Source: Phycisphaeraceae bacterium
GTDB lineage: Bacteria; Planctomycetota; Phycisphaerae; Phycisphaerales; SM1A02
Assembly: GCA_015709595.1 (NCBI GenBank)
Contig: CP054178.1
Span: 1,054,001 to 1,118,000, forward strand
Direction: 5' to 3'
DNA length: 64,000 bases
Position numbers and translations under genes: made by a program. Below, in pieces: positions 1 to 7,977 of the stretch (within the stretch, counting starts at the first letter, position 1; every line of letters begins with the position of its first letter). The notes under the pieces were generated by a model that saw nothing but the letters and a program-made list of their open reading frames with translations, had not been told where the DNA came from and searched no databases.

Positions 1-686
1 CAGATGAGCTGCATGTCGCCGTACTCGATGCCGTTGTGGACCATCTTGACGTAGTGGCCCGCGCCGTTCTCACCGATGTACGCGGTGCAGGGCACGCCGC
101 CATGCACGGGTCTGCCGGGGGCGGCGCCTTCGAGGGGCCGGCCCGTCTTCGCGTCCACCTTGGCGGCGATGGCTTCCCACATCGGCTTGAGCCGGGCCCA
201 GGCGTCGCGGTCGCCGCCCGGCATGAGCGAGGGGCCGAAGCGCGCCCCCGTCTCGCCGCCCGACACGCCCGAGCCGAAGAACGTCAGCCGCCCGCGGTAC
301 TTCCTCTCGCGCGCGATGGTGTCGGTCCACAGCGAGTTGCCGGCATCGACGACGATGTCCTGCGCCCCGGCCCCGGCTTCGATCAGCCCGTCGCACACCG
401 CGTCGATGGCCGGACCCGCCTTCACCAGCACGATCATGATGCGCGGCGGCTTGAGCGCGCGGACGAAGTCCTCCAGGGTCTCGCATCCCACCAGCCCCCC
501 GCCCAGCCCGCCGAACACGCCCGGCGGGTTGTCGCGCAGAAACTCCTCGGTGACGGACGACGTGCGGTTGTACGCGGCCACCGTGTAGCCGTGATCGGCC
601 AGGTTGAGGGCCAGGTTGCGGCCCATGACGGCCAGCCCGATCATGCCCACGTCGGCGCAGGCGGATGCTGGAGAGGAGAGCGACAT
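1..686 (-). CDS. gnd: 6-phosphogluconate dehydrogenase (decarboxylating), partial at window edge
   Basis: Oxidative decarboxylation of 6-phosphogluconate to ribulose 5-phosphate in the pentose phosphate pathway. The frame runs 228 codons from the ATG at 686 to the edge with no stop, so only the N-terminal, NADP-binding half is present. Visible family marks are the nucleotide-binding start [13 protein letters not shown] (about residues 12-24), VVDAGNS (about 111), the substrate loop [10 protein letters not shown] (about 136) and [20 protein letters not shown] near the edge, with the catalytic Lys/His region KMVHN. The start has GGGAG 6 nt upstream and a TACAAT -10 at 723-728. Confidence in the family is high; the C-terminal half lies outside the window. 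Confidence 0.95.
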   Translation of the reverse strand, partial: MSLSSPASACADVGMIGLAVMGRNLALNLADHGYTVAAYNRTSSVTEEFLRDNPPGVFGGLGGGLVGCETLEDFVRALKPPRIMIVLVKAGPAIDAVCDGLIEAGAGAQDIVVDAGNSLWTDTIARERKYRGRLTFFGSGVSGGETGARFGPSLMPGGDRDAWARLKPMWEAIAAKVDAKTGRPLEGAAPGRPVHGGVPCTAYIGENGAGHYVKMVHNGIEYGDMQLI

Positions 687-722
687 GCGCGGGGCTCCCT
701 GAAGTGCGAGTGCGAAGGCAGG

Positions 723-769
723 ATTGTACGGTGTGCGCGGAACGGCGCGGGAAGGGAGCGGTTTAGAAT
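723..769. promoter_or_regulatory. Divergent -10 elements for gnd and the zinc-ribbon gene
   Basis: On the minus strand TACAAT (723-728) lies 36 nt before the gnd ATG. On the plus strand TAGAAT (764-769) lies 42 nt before the ATG at 812. A short inverted repeat (GGTGAA...TTCACC, 778-794) follows the plus-strand element in the predicted leader. Both calls rest on hexamer match and position only. Confidence 0.5.
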
Positions 770-811
770 CGGTTGTCGGTGAAACAGGTTCACCGCAACA
801 CGGCGTGCTCC

Positions 812-2206
812 ATGTCCGATCACCTTCAACTCATCCTGACCTGGCTGCCGTGGGCGGTGCTGGCCGGGATCTCCGGCGCGGTGATCTACTGGGGGTTGTT
901 CGGCGACCGGGCGCGCGGACGGCGGCGCTGCCCGAAGTGCTGGTACAACATGATCGGCTCCCCCGGCATGATGTGTCCGGAATGCGGGTTCGCCGCGCGG
1001 CGCGAGCGGCAGTTCCACCGCGACCGACGCCGCTGGCGCGCCGTGACGCTGGGCCTGTTCATGCTCACGCCGCTGATGTGGAACGCCCTGCACGAGGCGC
1101 ATGGCGAACGATGGTGGCGGGCATGGATTCCTGAATCGTGGCTCGTGGCCGCCCTGCCCTGGGCGGACGACGGCAGTCACTTCGTCGCGCGGGAGCTGGG
1201 CTACCGCGCCATGCGCGATGAACTGAGCGACGCCACGTGGGACGCGCTCTTTGAGCGTTGTCTGACGGGCGATGGCGACGCGGCGCCCCCATCGCCCGCG
1301 TGGGAGCTCAAGTACGGTCGCATCCTCGTCACGCACGCGCCGCGCTTCATGGCCGATGAAGCGCGGGCGATGCGGCGGCTGGAGTTGCCGCCCCGATTCG
1401 ACCTGGTGCGCGTTTCGCCGGCGGCCTCGGATGAACCGCTCTGCGTTGAGATCATGCTGCGTCACTGGTGGCCGCGCGGCTTCGTCACCCGCGTGACGTT
1501 CGAGGCGTTCGCCGACGGCGTGCCGCTTCTTGAATCGCCGGTCGTGGCCCGCCATGTCGATCTGCCCGGCTCATCCCGCCCGTTTCCGCTGGTGATGCCG
1601 CCGCCGCCCTCCGGCGCGAGGTCGATCGACCTCCGCGTCACCGCGGAGCGGATCGATGTCGACGGCTCCGTGCGCCGGTTCGAGCCGGTCACGCTCACGG
1701 CGCCGGTTCAGCATGCGGGCGGCGCGTCAACCATGCTCAACGCCACCACCGATCCGGAGATCGAACGTCTGCTGCGCGAGGCGCTGGGCGGGCGCGTCGG
1801 ACGCCATGCCTCGGACGGGGCGGATCAGCCGGGGGCGCGGCGGGTGTCATCGCTGCGGTTCACGCGGGCGTTCAGGGCGCCGGTGCTGGAAGGCGTGGCC
1901 ATCGGTCTGCGCATCGAGATTCTGCGCGATGACGAGGTCGTTCATGTGCTCGACCACTGGGGCGAAGGCGGCGCGGGACCGGGACAGTTCAGACGCCAGT
2001 GGCTGCACTCGCCCGACGGGCTCTCTTTCGTGGACGCGATGGGCGCGGACGGCGCCGCGTGGACCATGCGCGTGCGCGGCGAGCGCGGGCTGGCGCTTCG
2101 CGTCCCCGGCGCTACCACCTGGTGGCAGGGCGAGTTCACCATGCCCCTGATCGTTGAGGACACGGGCCGCCCGGCGCAGATCGAGGAATGGACCATCGAG
2201 CGGTGA
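812..2206 (+). CDS. Zinc-ribbon membrane protein of unknown function
   Basis: Not recognised as a named family. It has a hydrophobic N-terminal segment (about residues 7-27), a four-cysteine zinc ribbon with pairs CPKC and CPEC (about residues 39-59), and a second membrane helix (about 80-97). The remaining ~360 residues look extracytoplasmic. This plan (membrane anchor plus small CxxC/CxxC ribbon plus large soluble domain) recurs in planctomycete proteins of unknown role. I chose ATG 812; an in-frame TTG at 773 would overlap the expected transcription start after the TAGAAT at 764. It is divergent from gnd and no operon partner is apparent. Confidence 0.75.
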   Translation: MSDHLQLILTWLPWAVLAGISGAVIYWGLFGDRARGRRRCPKCWYNMIGSPGMMCPECGFAARRERQFHRDRRRWRAVTLGLFMLTPLMWNALHEAHGERWWRAWIPESWLVAALPWADDGSHFVARELGYRAMRDELSDATWDALFERCLTGDGDAAPPSPAWELKYGRILVTHAPRFMADEARAMRRLELPPRFDLVRVSPAASDEPLCVEIMLRHWWPRGFVTRVTFEAFADGVPLLESPVVARHVDLPGSSRPFPLVMPPPPSGARSIDLRVTAERIDVDGSVRRFEPVTLTAPVQHAGGASTMLNATTDPEIERLLREALGGRVGRHASDGADQPGARRVSSLRFTRAFRAPVLEGVAIGLRIEILRDDEVVHVLDHWGEGGAGPGQFRRQWLHSPDGLSFVDAMGADGAAWTMRVRGERGLALRVPGATTWWQGEFTMPLIVEDTGRPAQIEEWTIER

Positions 2207-2250
2207 TGGGGCGCGGCGTTGGCGCTCGCGCGACCGTACCGCACCCGCGT

Positions 2251-3762
2251 TCATCGGTTGAGCGCCGCGGCGTACCAGCCGGTCTTGCCCTCTACTTCGA
2301 CGGGGGCCAGCAGGTGCAGGCGCAGGTCGCCGCCGTACAGGTCGGCCACGCTGACGGGGTCGCCGGTGACGAGATGAATCGTCACCTCGCCGCTCGGCGC
2401 GATGGCGTGATCCGGGCAGGCCAGGGCCAGCATGGCGCGATTCTGCGACGCCCACGCACGCGCGACGTGGGCGCCGCGCAGGCGATCCTCCCACGCCACC
2501 AGGTGCAGCCCACCCGAGGTGTCCGCCGCGATCTCCACGTCCGCCGCGCCCGGGCAGCGGACAGGCAACAGCCCGAGCCCCGCGATCCACGAACACAGGG
2601 CGCGGGCTGGCGGCGCGGGCCGCACCGGCTTGTGCGGCACCACCGCCGCCCCGGGCTTGGGCTCCACGTGCAGCGCCGCCGGCTTGGGGCGCAGACGGGT
2701 GGGTTCAGGAGAAGTGCTCGGTTGTCGGGTGTCGGTTGTCGTCGTCGAGCCGACCGGTGCGCCGAAGCCCCTGACGGGCGTGGCGATCGAGGGGCGATCG
2801 TCCTGACGGTTCGAAGCGGGCGGCGGCGTCATCGGCGAAACGGGCATCGACGGGGGCTCCTTCGGCGCGGGAACGACGGAAGTCGGAGGGGGCGCTGCGC
2901 CCAGGAACGAATGCGGCGACGCGGTCTCGATGACCGGCGCGACGGGCGCGACCGCGCTGAGCGTGCGGATCAGGTCAGGCAGCGTCGGCGCATGGTCGGA
3001 GGGGAAGCGGAAGTGCAGCGTTGAGCCGAGCGCGCCCATCGCCCGCACGCATCGGCGCAGCGGAACGGTGACGCCGTACCGGTTCTCCACCGCGTGACTG
3101 ATGGCGGCGGCGGCCTGCTCGGCCCGGTCACGGTCGGCGCCGAGGATCGCCAGCTCCAGCGGCGGGGGCACGCGGTCCTGCTCCAGCGCGGCGTCGCAGA
3201 GGGCGCCGAGTTGCCGCACCGCCGCCTCGATGGCGACCTCGTCCGCGCCGGAGAGCAGAGTGATGATCTCGGCCCCGCAGCCGAGCAGCTCGCCTGGCGG
3301 CGCATCGTTGGCGGGCCGGATCACCCACCGCCCCACCGTGGCGGCGGCGATGGCGACGGCCTCCTGCAGCGTCGCCGCCGCGCTGGCCCGCGCCACCGAT
3401 TCGCTGCCGCGGAGAATCTCGAGGATCAACTGCTCCGAATCGAGCCGGATCAGGCCCGTCGGGCCCGCATCGCGGGCCACGTCGTCGGCGTACTGCGTCA
3501 ACCACAACCCGGCACGGACCGGCAGGTGGCCAACGAGAATCAACTCGGCGACGTGGCGCACGCCCCCGCCGATACTCCCCTGGCGGACGACGCTCGACTC
3601 GCCGGCGCGAGCGCCCCGCGGCGCTTCGGATGACGCTTCGCGCGGCGCGTCGACCGGACTCTGGCCTGCCGCAGCGGACATGCGAACACCCCCAGCCGCG
3701 CTGCCGGGTCGGGTCAGAAACAGGTCGGCCAGGTGCCGGATGTGGTCGGTCGTCTCAGCCAT
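2251..3762 (-). CDS. ParA-associated protein of unknown function, possible degenerate P-loop ATPase
   Basis: 503 residues downstream of, and on the same strand as, the ParA-CBM48 gene. A central part (VGHLPVRAGLWLTQYADDVA, then GLIRLD) has the beta-loop-helix-beta spacing of a MinD/ParA nucleotide-binding start, but the GKT residues are missing. That resemblance is my inference. A Pro/Ser/Thr-rich linker follows (about residues 300-385), encoded partly by a CGGTTGTCGGGTGTCGG-type repeat at 2728-2749, then a compact C-terminal domain of about 110 residues. The ATG at 3762 is chosen because GGGAGG lies 8 nt upstream; an earlier in-frame start would place that site inside the gene. Likely role: partner of the neighbouring ATPase. 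Unproven. Confidence 0.7.
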   Translation of the reverse strand: MAETTDHIRHLADLFLTRPGSAAGGVRMSAAAGQSPVDAPREASSEAPRGARAGESSVVRQGSIGGGVRHVAELILVGHLPVRAGLWLTQYADDVARDAGPTGLIRLDSEQLILEILRGSESVARASAAATLQEAVAIAAATVGRWVIRPANDAPPGELLGCGAEIITLLSGADEVAIEAAVRQLGALCDAALEQDRVPPPLELAILGADRDRAEQAAAAISHAVENRYGVTVPLRRCVRAMGALGSTLHFRFPSDHAPTLPDLIRTLSAVAPVAPVIETASPHSFLGAAPPPTSVVPAPKEPPSMPVSPMTPPPASNRQDDRPSIATPVRGFGAPVGSTTTTDTRQPSTSPEPTRLRPKPAALHVEPKPGAAVVPHKPVRPAPPARALCSWIAGLGLLPVRCPGAADVEIAADTSGGLHLVAWEDRLRGAHVARAWASQNRAMLALACPDHAIAPSGEVTIHLVTGDPVSVADLYGGDLRLHLLAPVEVEGKTGWYAAALNR

Positions 3763-3800
3763 GTCGGAATCCTCCCACATTGGCGTGCAAGTCGGTGGAT

Positions 3801-3883
3801 CAGGCGTCCCGCCTGCGTTCAGTGGTGCAGGCATCTCGCCCGCCATCCTCAGCCCTTCTTTCGCGGGACAGGCGTCCTGCCTG
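3801..3883. repeat. Two copies of a CAGGCGTCCYGCCTG palindromic repeat
   Basis: Copies at 3801-3815 and 3869-3883 fill most of the 138-bp gap between the ParA gene and its downstream partner. A third copy with one extra C lies at 36448-36463. The inverted core (CAGGC...GCCTG) could form a hairpin in RNA. It resembles REP-like intergenic elements. Confidence 0.6.
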
Positions 3884-3900
3884 TTCCACCCATCAGTCTC

Positions 3901-5433
3901 TCATGTCACCTCGAAGTAGTTGTTGTCTTCGCCGAATTGGTTGCGCCGACGATTGGGGTTGTACGGGTCGGCCTGCCATCGCCCATCGATGACCAGCCGA
4001 TACTCGTACCGACCAGGGGGCAGGGGCAGGATGAGCTCGTGAACGCCCGCCTCGCGGTTGTATCGCAGGGTGGAGGCGGTGGCGGACCAGCCGTTGAACT
4101 CACCCGCCACCGTAATGACCATGCCCGGCGTACCCGGCTGGATGAAGAGCACGCCCTGCGCCGTCTGACGGACGCCGAACAGTCGTGCGATGTTGGCGGG
4201 TATCATGGCGATAGTGGGAGGCACGTCCTTGGCCTCGATGAGCGTGCCCTTGCGGCCGCGCGGGCCCAGCGGCGTCAGGTCGCCCGGAGGCGAGCTGGGC
4301 GGGTCCGGCGAGCCGGGAAGCACCGGCGGCGCCGACGATTCGTCGCGCGAACGCGACTGCACCATCTGACGCACTCTCCTGGCCATTTCGGCGGCGCGGC
4401 TGTTCTCGGCGACCGGCCCCTGGGTCGCCCCCTCCACGCCGCTTCCACTCCGTGCGACTGTGACGCCGCCCTCGATCGCCGATCCGCCCATCGCAGCCCC
4501 CCCCACCGCCGCGCCCATCGGCACGGCCACGCGCTCGGGCGTGTCTCCCTCGCGCAGATAGGGCATCGAGACGCTGCGTGTGATCTCGATCTGCGGCTCC
4601 GGCGGATCGGCGGGATGCTCCTCGAGCCAGGTGGCGAGGGCCTCGAAGTCCTTGGCGGCCTGCGACTGCGGCGCGTACTCCGCCACCGGCTGTCCCATGC
4701 CCGCCGCCTCGCGGATCTCGGTGTGCTCGCGGATCACCACCGGAATCACGCGCCCCGCGAACTGCTTGCGGATCGAGCCGAGCACGTCCTGCGCCAGCCG
4801 CTCATCGGGGTTGTAGAGTGTTGGAAGCACGTACACCGCAATGGGGTGGCTGACGTGATCGACGAGGTTGCGGATCGTCTCCCACTGCTTCCTGGCGCCG
4901 CGCAGGGCGAAGAAGCCGGTTTCGACTGGAATGATCGCCTCTCCCGCCGCCCGCAGGGCGTTGTAGGTGAGCAGCCCGATGGTGGGCGGGCAGTCGATGA
5001 GGCAGCGGTCGTAGTGCGGCGCGAGATGCCGCAGCAGCATGGCCAGCCGACGGTCGCGGTCCTCCAGCCCGTGCAGCCCGCCGCCCGGCGCTTCCAGACC
5101 CGCCAGCGACATGGTGCTGGGAATCAGGTCGAGGTGACGACCGACCTCCCACACCAGGTTGGCGCGGTTGACGGAGCGCGACAGGTCGCTCAGCAGGGCG
5201 TCGCCGATGGAGCGCTCGATGGCGTCCTCCGGCACGCCCAGCCCGGCGGCGCAGTGCGACTGCGGGTCCATGTCCACCACCAGCGTGCGCAGACCCCGCC
5301 GGGCGCAGATGGCCGCGAGGTTGATGGCGGTGGTCGTCTTGCCGCAGCCGCCCTTCTGATTGACGATCGCGATGGTGCGCACGGGAACGGAAAGTGCTGA
5401 GTGCTGATGGCCCTTGGTTGGTCGATGAACCAC
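3901..5433 (-). CDS. ParA/Soj-family ATPase fused to a C-terminal AMPK/CBM48-like domain
   Basis: The N-terminal ~270 residues are a Soj/ParA ATPase: deviant Walker A with signature lysine (NQKGGCGKTT, about residues 25-34), VVDMDPQ (Walker A'), LIDCPPT (Walker B), and HTEIREAAG near the end. A charged, Pro-rich linker follows. The last ~100 residues are an early-set/glycogen-recognition domain (VAGEFNGWS, then ELILPLPPGRYEYRLVIDG and ADPYNPNRR). ParA proteins normally partition DNA or position complexes; a carbohydrate-binding-like tail suggests the cargo could be something other than a chromosome (inference). GTG 5433 has AAGG 9 nt upstream. An internal GTG at 5382 would give the usual Soj start MRTIAIVNQKGG, and the extra 17 codons include a CAGCACTCAGCACT repeat, so the true start may be 5382. 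It lies 19 bp after the CYTH gene, probably co-transcribed. Confidence 0.88.
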   Translation of the reverse strand: MVHRPTKGHQHSALSVPVRTIAIVNQKGGCGKTTTAINLAAICARRGLRTLVVDMDPQSHCAAGLGVPEDAIERSIGDALLSDLSRSVNRANLVWEVGRHLDLIPSTMSLAGLEAPGGGLHGLEDRDRRLAMLLRHLAPHYDRCLIDCPPTIGLLTYNALRAAGEAIIPVETGFFALRGARKQWETIRNLVDHVSHPIAVYVLPTLYNPDERLAQDVLGSIRKQFAGRVIPVVIREHTEIREAAGMGQPVAEYAPQSQAAKDFEALATWLEEHPADPPEPQIEITRSVSMPYLREGDTPERVAVPMGAAVGGAAMGGSAIEGGVTVARSGSGVEGATQGPVAENSRAAEMARRVRQMVQSRSRDESSAPPVLPGSPDPPSSPPGDLTPLGPRGRKGTLIEAKDVPPTIAMIPANIARLFGVRQTAQGVLFIQPGTPGMVITVAGEFNGWSATASTLRYNREAGVHELILPLPPGRYEYRLVIDGRWQADPYNPNRRRNQFGEDNNYFEVT

Positions 5434-5452
5434 TGCCTGACGCCTTCTCCTG

Positions 5453-6034
5453 TCATTCGTTATCGGAGTGGTCGATGGCGCGGCTTGATTCTTGATCTTT
5501 TCCGGACGTTGGCTGCAGCAGGTCGTGCTTCACGAGGGGCTGCACGGTCAGGGCGGCGATGGCCCGGTTGGTGTAGCGCGGATCATCGGTGACCTCACGC
5601 TCGATGAAGGGCGCCAGCCAGGCCGGGGGCGACGCGGGATGCCGTGCTTCGGGCAGTTCGACCTCCGCCAGCACCAGCCCCGGCGGTTGGTCGAACACGT
5701 CAATCTCCCACACCAGGCCGGTGGCCGCGTCCGGCACGCGGTGGCGCGTCTTTCGCAGACGCGCGCCCTGGGTGGCGGGCCAGTCACGTTCGAAGGCCTC
5801 GGGCGTGATCTCCCGCTCCACTTCCTGCCGCACCAGCCCCACGCCCTGCTTGAGGGTGTGGATCAGCACGACGCGGCCGTCGGCGCGGGTGATCCGACGC
5901 AGACGCCCCTGCCCGGGCAGATAGCCCTGCTCGATGCGCCAGGTCTCCGCGCCGGGCGGCAGGACCGGCGCAGCCCGCAGCAGGTACTTGCGCTCGATCT
6001 CCAGTCGCGGAGCGGAATCATCGGGCGAGGCCAT
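5453..6034 (-). CDS. CYTH-domain protein (triphosphate tunnel metalloenzyme)
   Basis: 193 residues. The signature EIERKYLL lies near residue 12, and alternating charged strands (RLRRITR, LIHTLKQG, REVEREI, DVFDQ, AEVELP) supply the ring of acidic and basic residues that lines the triphosphate tunnel. Bacterial relatives hydrolyse tripolyphosphate or related triphosphates; the substrate cannot be told from sequence. ATG 6034 is chosen because TAGCAT lies 5 nt upstream with no Shine-Dalgarno, the leaderless arrangement seen repeatedly in this window; a longer open frame upstream has no such support. It is first in a probable unit with ParA. Confidence 0.88.
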   Translation of the reverse strand: MASPDDSAPRLEIERKYLLRAAPVLPPGAETWRIEQGYLPGQGRLRRITRADGRVVLIHTLKQGVGLVRQEVEREITPEAFERDWPATQGARLRKTRHRVPDAATGLVWEIDVFDQPPGLVLAEVELPEARHPASPPAWLAPFIEREVTDDPRYTNRAIAALTVQPLVKHDLLQPTSGKDQESSRAIDHSDNE

Positions 6035-6039
6035 GACAG

Positions 6040-6045
6040 ATGCTA
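6040..6045 (-). promoter_or_regulatory. -10 hexamer TAGCAT of the CYTH gene (leaderless start)
   Basis: TAGCAT ends 5 nt before the ATG at 6034, so transcription would begin at or next to the start codon. Confidence 0.6.
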
Positions 6046-6340
6046 GAGACCATCCCGCAACCCGGAGTCGACGCCGGGCCATTGGAGGTCGATGAGCATC
6101 CGTGCTCCGCGGGGAAGTCCTCCGAATCCGGTCTGCTGCTCTCCATCCATCCGCGTACACTACGGTTCCTGACGAGCGGCCATCCTGAAACTCATACTCG
6201 GAATCACCGCTGAGCCGCCAAGGTCGCGGAAGAGCAACGATCGATACTCAATACGACTCGACGCTCTTTGCGGCTCTGCAGCGAATGCTTCCTGCTGAGG
6301 TTTGGGGGCCTGCTCTGCTTCCACGGAAGGGAGATCCCAG
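6046..6340. other. Intergenic region between divergent CYTH and ddl genes
   Basis: About 300 bp. I see no convincing gene. Plus-strand -10-like hexamers occur (TACACT at about 6152; TACGAC at about 6250), but none is at leaderless distance. The ddl start instead has a Shine-Dalgarno sequence, so ddl probably has a real 5' leader of uncertain length. Confidence 0.4.
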
Positions 6341-7273
6341 GTGAGCGGCGAACGGAAGCGCGTGCTGGTGCTGATGGGCGGACCGGATGCGGAGCGCGAG
6401 GTGAGCATCACTTCGGGCCGGGCGGTGGCGCAGGCCCTGCGGGAGTGCGGGCGATTCGACGTCATCGAAGAGGTCATCGATCGACCCTCGCTTGCGGAAC
6501 TGGATGCGATGCCGGGCGACGTCATCTTCCCCGTGCTGCACGGCCAATGGGGCGAGGGCGGCCCGCTCCAGGAACTGCTGGAGGCGATGGGACGCCCCTA
6601 CGTCGGATGCGGGCCCGAGGCGGCGTCGACCGCCATGGACAAGATGAAGACCAAGGTGATTCTCTCACGCGCCGGCGTGGACAGCCCGCTGGCGATCGAG
6701 ATCGGACCGGATGACCCCTGCCGCATCGAACCGCCGCTGGTGCTCAAGCCGGTGGATGACGGATCGAGCGTGGACATCCGCATCTGCCGCAGCGTGGAGG
6801 AGATCGAGGCGGGACGTGCTGCGCTTCATCCGCGCCGGGCGCGGCTGATGGCGGAGCGGTACGTTCCCGGACGCGAGCTGACCGTGGGCGTGGTGAACGG
6901 GGTGGTGCTGCCCATCATCGAGATCATCCCCGCCGTGGCCTTCTACGACTACGACGCCAAGTACGTGAGCGAGGAGACCAAGTACGTGCTGGATCCGGAT
7001 CTCAAGCCGGCGGTGTCGCGGCAGTGCCGGGAATGGACGCTGCTGGCGTGGGAGCATCTGGGCTGCCGCGACGTGGCGCGGGCCGACTTCCGGCTCGACC
7101 CGGATGATCGTCTGTGGTTCCTGGAGATCAACACCATGCCGGGGTTCACCAGTCACTCGCTGGTGCCCAAGGCGGCGGCGCACGTGGGCATCGCCATGCC
7201 GCCCTTGTGCGCCTCCCTGGTGGAGGCGGCGCTGGCTCGGGCGGAGCAGGACGTGGAGGCGGAAGCGGCGTGA
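6341..7273 (+). CDS. ddl: D-alanine--D-alanine ligase
   Basis: ATP-dependent synthesis of D-Ala-D-Ala for peptidoglycan. 310 residues with an ATP-grasp fold. Visible marks: [12 protein letters not shown] at the start, [11 protein letters not shown] (about residue 67), [15 protein letters not shown] (ATP lid), [12 protein letters not shown], and the metal-binding end ARADFRLDP...[10 protein letters not shown] chose GTG 6341, with AAGGGAG 6 nt upstream; an upstream in-frame ATG at 6302 would add 13 poorly conserved residues. The stop codon overlaps a possible GTG for dut. With murD in this window it indicates a peptidoglycan pathway, consistent with planctomycetes having a cell wall. Confidence 0.94.
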   Translation: MSGERKRVLVLMGGPDAEREVSITSGRAVAQALRECGRFDVIEEVIDRPSLAELDAMPGDVIFPVLHGQWGEGGPLQELLEAMGRPYVGCGPEAASTAMDKMKTKVILSRAGVDSPLAIEIGPDDPCRIEPPLVLKPVDDGSSVDIRICRSVEEIEAGRAALHPRRARLMAERYVPGRELTVGVVNGVVLPIIEIIPAVAFYDYDAKYVSEETKYVLDPDLKPAVSRQCREWTLLAWEHLGCRDVARADFRLDPDDRLWFLEINTMPGFTSHSLVPKAAAHVGIAMPPLCASLVEAALARAEQDVEAEAA

Positions 7274-7300
7274 GTGAAGCAACCCACGCGCGGGACGACC

Positions 7301-7306
7301 TAGCAT
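7301..7306 (+). promoter_or_regulatory. -10 hexamer TAGCAT of dut (leaderless start)
   Basis: TAGCAT is followed by 5 nt and then ATG 7312, the same hexamer and spacing as at the CYTH gene. It lies just past the ddl stop, so dut has its own promoter. Confidence 0.6.
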
Positions 7307-7311
7307 CCGGC

Positions 7312-7782
7312 ATGACCTGCTCCCACGACACGTCGGCCGGCCTGACGGTGCGATTCAAGCGGCTCTCGTCGCGGGCCACGTTGCCTCGATACCAGACGGA
7401 TCACGCCGCCGGCATGGACCTGCACGCGGACCTGTCCGGCGCGGGGAATGTCATCTTGCAGCCGGGCGAGATTCACCTGATCCCCTGCGGCTTCGCCATG
7501 GCGGTGCCGCAGGGCTACGAGGCGCAGGTGCGGCCGCGCAGCGGACTGGCCACGAAGCACGGCGTGTCGATGCCCAACGCGCCAGGCACCATCGACGCCG
7601 ACTACCGGGGCGAGGTGAAGGTGCCGCTCATCAACCTGGGCAGCGAGCCGGTGACGATCACCCACGGAATGCGCATCGCGCAGATGGTGATCGCCCCGGT
7701 CGTGCGCTGTCGCGTGGAGGAGGTGGAGGTGCTCGACGAGACGCTGCGGGGTCAGGGCGGGTTCGGCAGCACGGGCGTGTGA
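7312..7782 (+). CDS. dut: Deoxyuridine 5'-triphosphate nucleotidohydrolase
   Basis: Hydrolyses dUTP to dUMP and pyrophosphate, keeping uracil out of DNA and supplying dTMP synthesis. 156 residues with the five motifs of trimeric dUTPases: AGMDLHADL (I), [11 protein letters not shown] (II), [11 protein letters not shown] (III, catalytic Asp), RIAQMVIAP (IV) and [10 protein letters not shown] (V). A GTG at 7270, overlapping the ddl stop, would extend it by 14 residues. I prefer ATG 7312 because of the TAGCAT element 5 nt upstream and because the protein then starts shortly before the first conserved strand. Confidence 0.95.
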   Translation: MTCSHDTSAGLTVRFKRLSSRATLPRYQTDHAAGMDLHADLSGAGNVILQPGEIHLIPCGFAMAVPQGYEAQVRPRSGLATKHGVSMPNAPGTIDADYRGEVKVPLINLGSEPVTITHGMRIAQMVIAPVVRCRVEEVEVLDETLRGQGGFGSTGV

Positions 7783-7977
7783 AACTGCGCGGGTTGACCA
7801 CGGCGACCCGACCGGTGGATCATCCCCCGCCGGAAGGCGCACCTTCAGTTCTATCAGGAATCCCCCGATATCTTCCGGCACATCAGCGGGATGACCCCGT
7901 CGGGCGTCGTCCCGCGCGATTTCATCGGCCATGACAGCCGCGATGCCTCATGAACACCCGGGGATCAGGTGTCATTG

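Noticed and set aside
3733-5400. 555-residue plus-strand open frame opposite the ParA gene
   Set aside because: Its translation is Arg/His-rich shadow sequence; ParA on the minus strand has complete motifs over the same bases.
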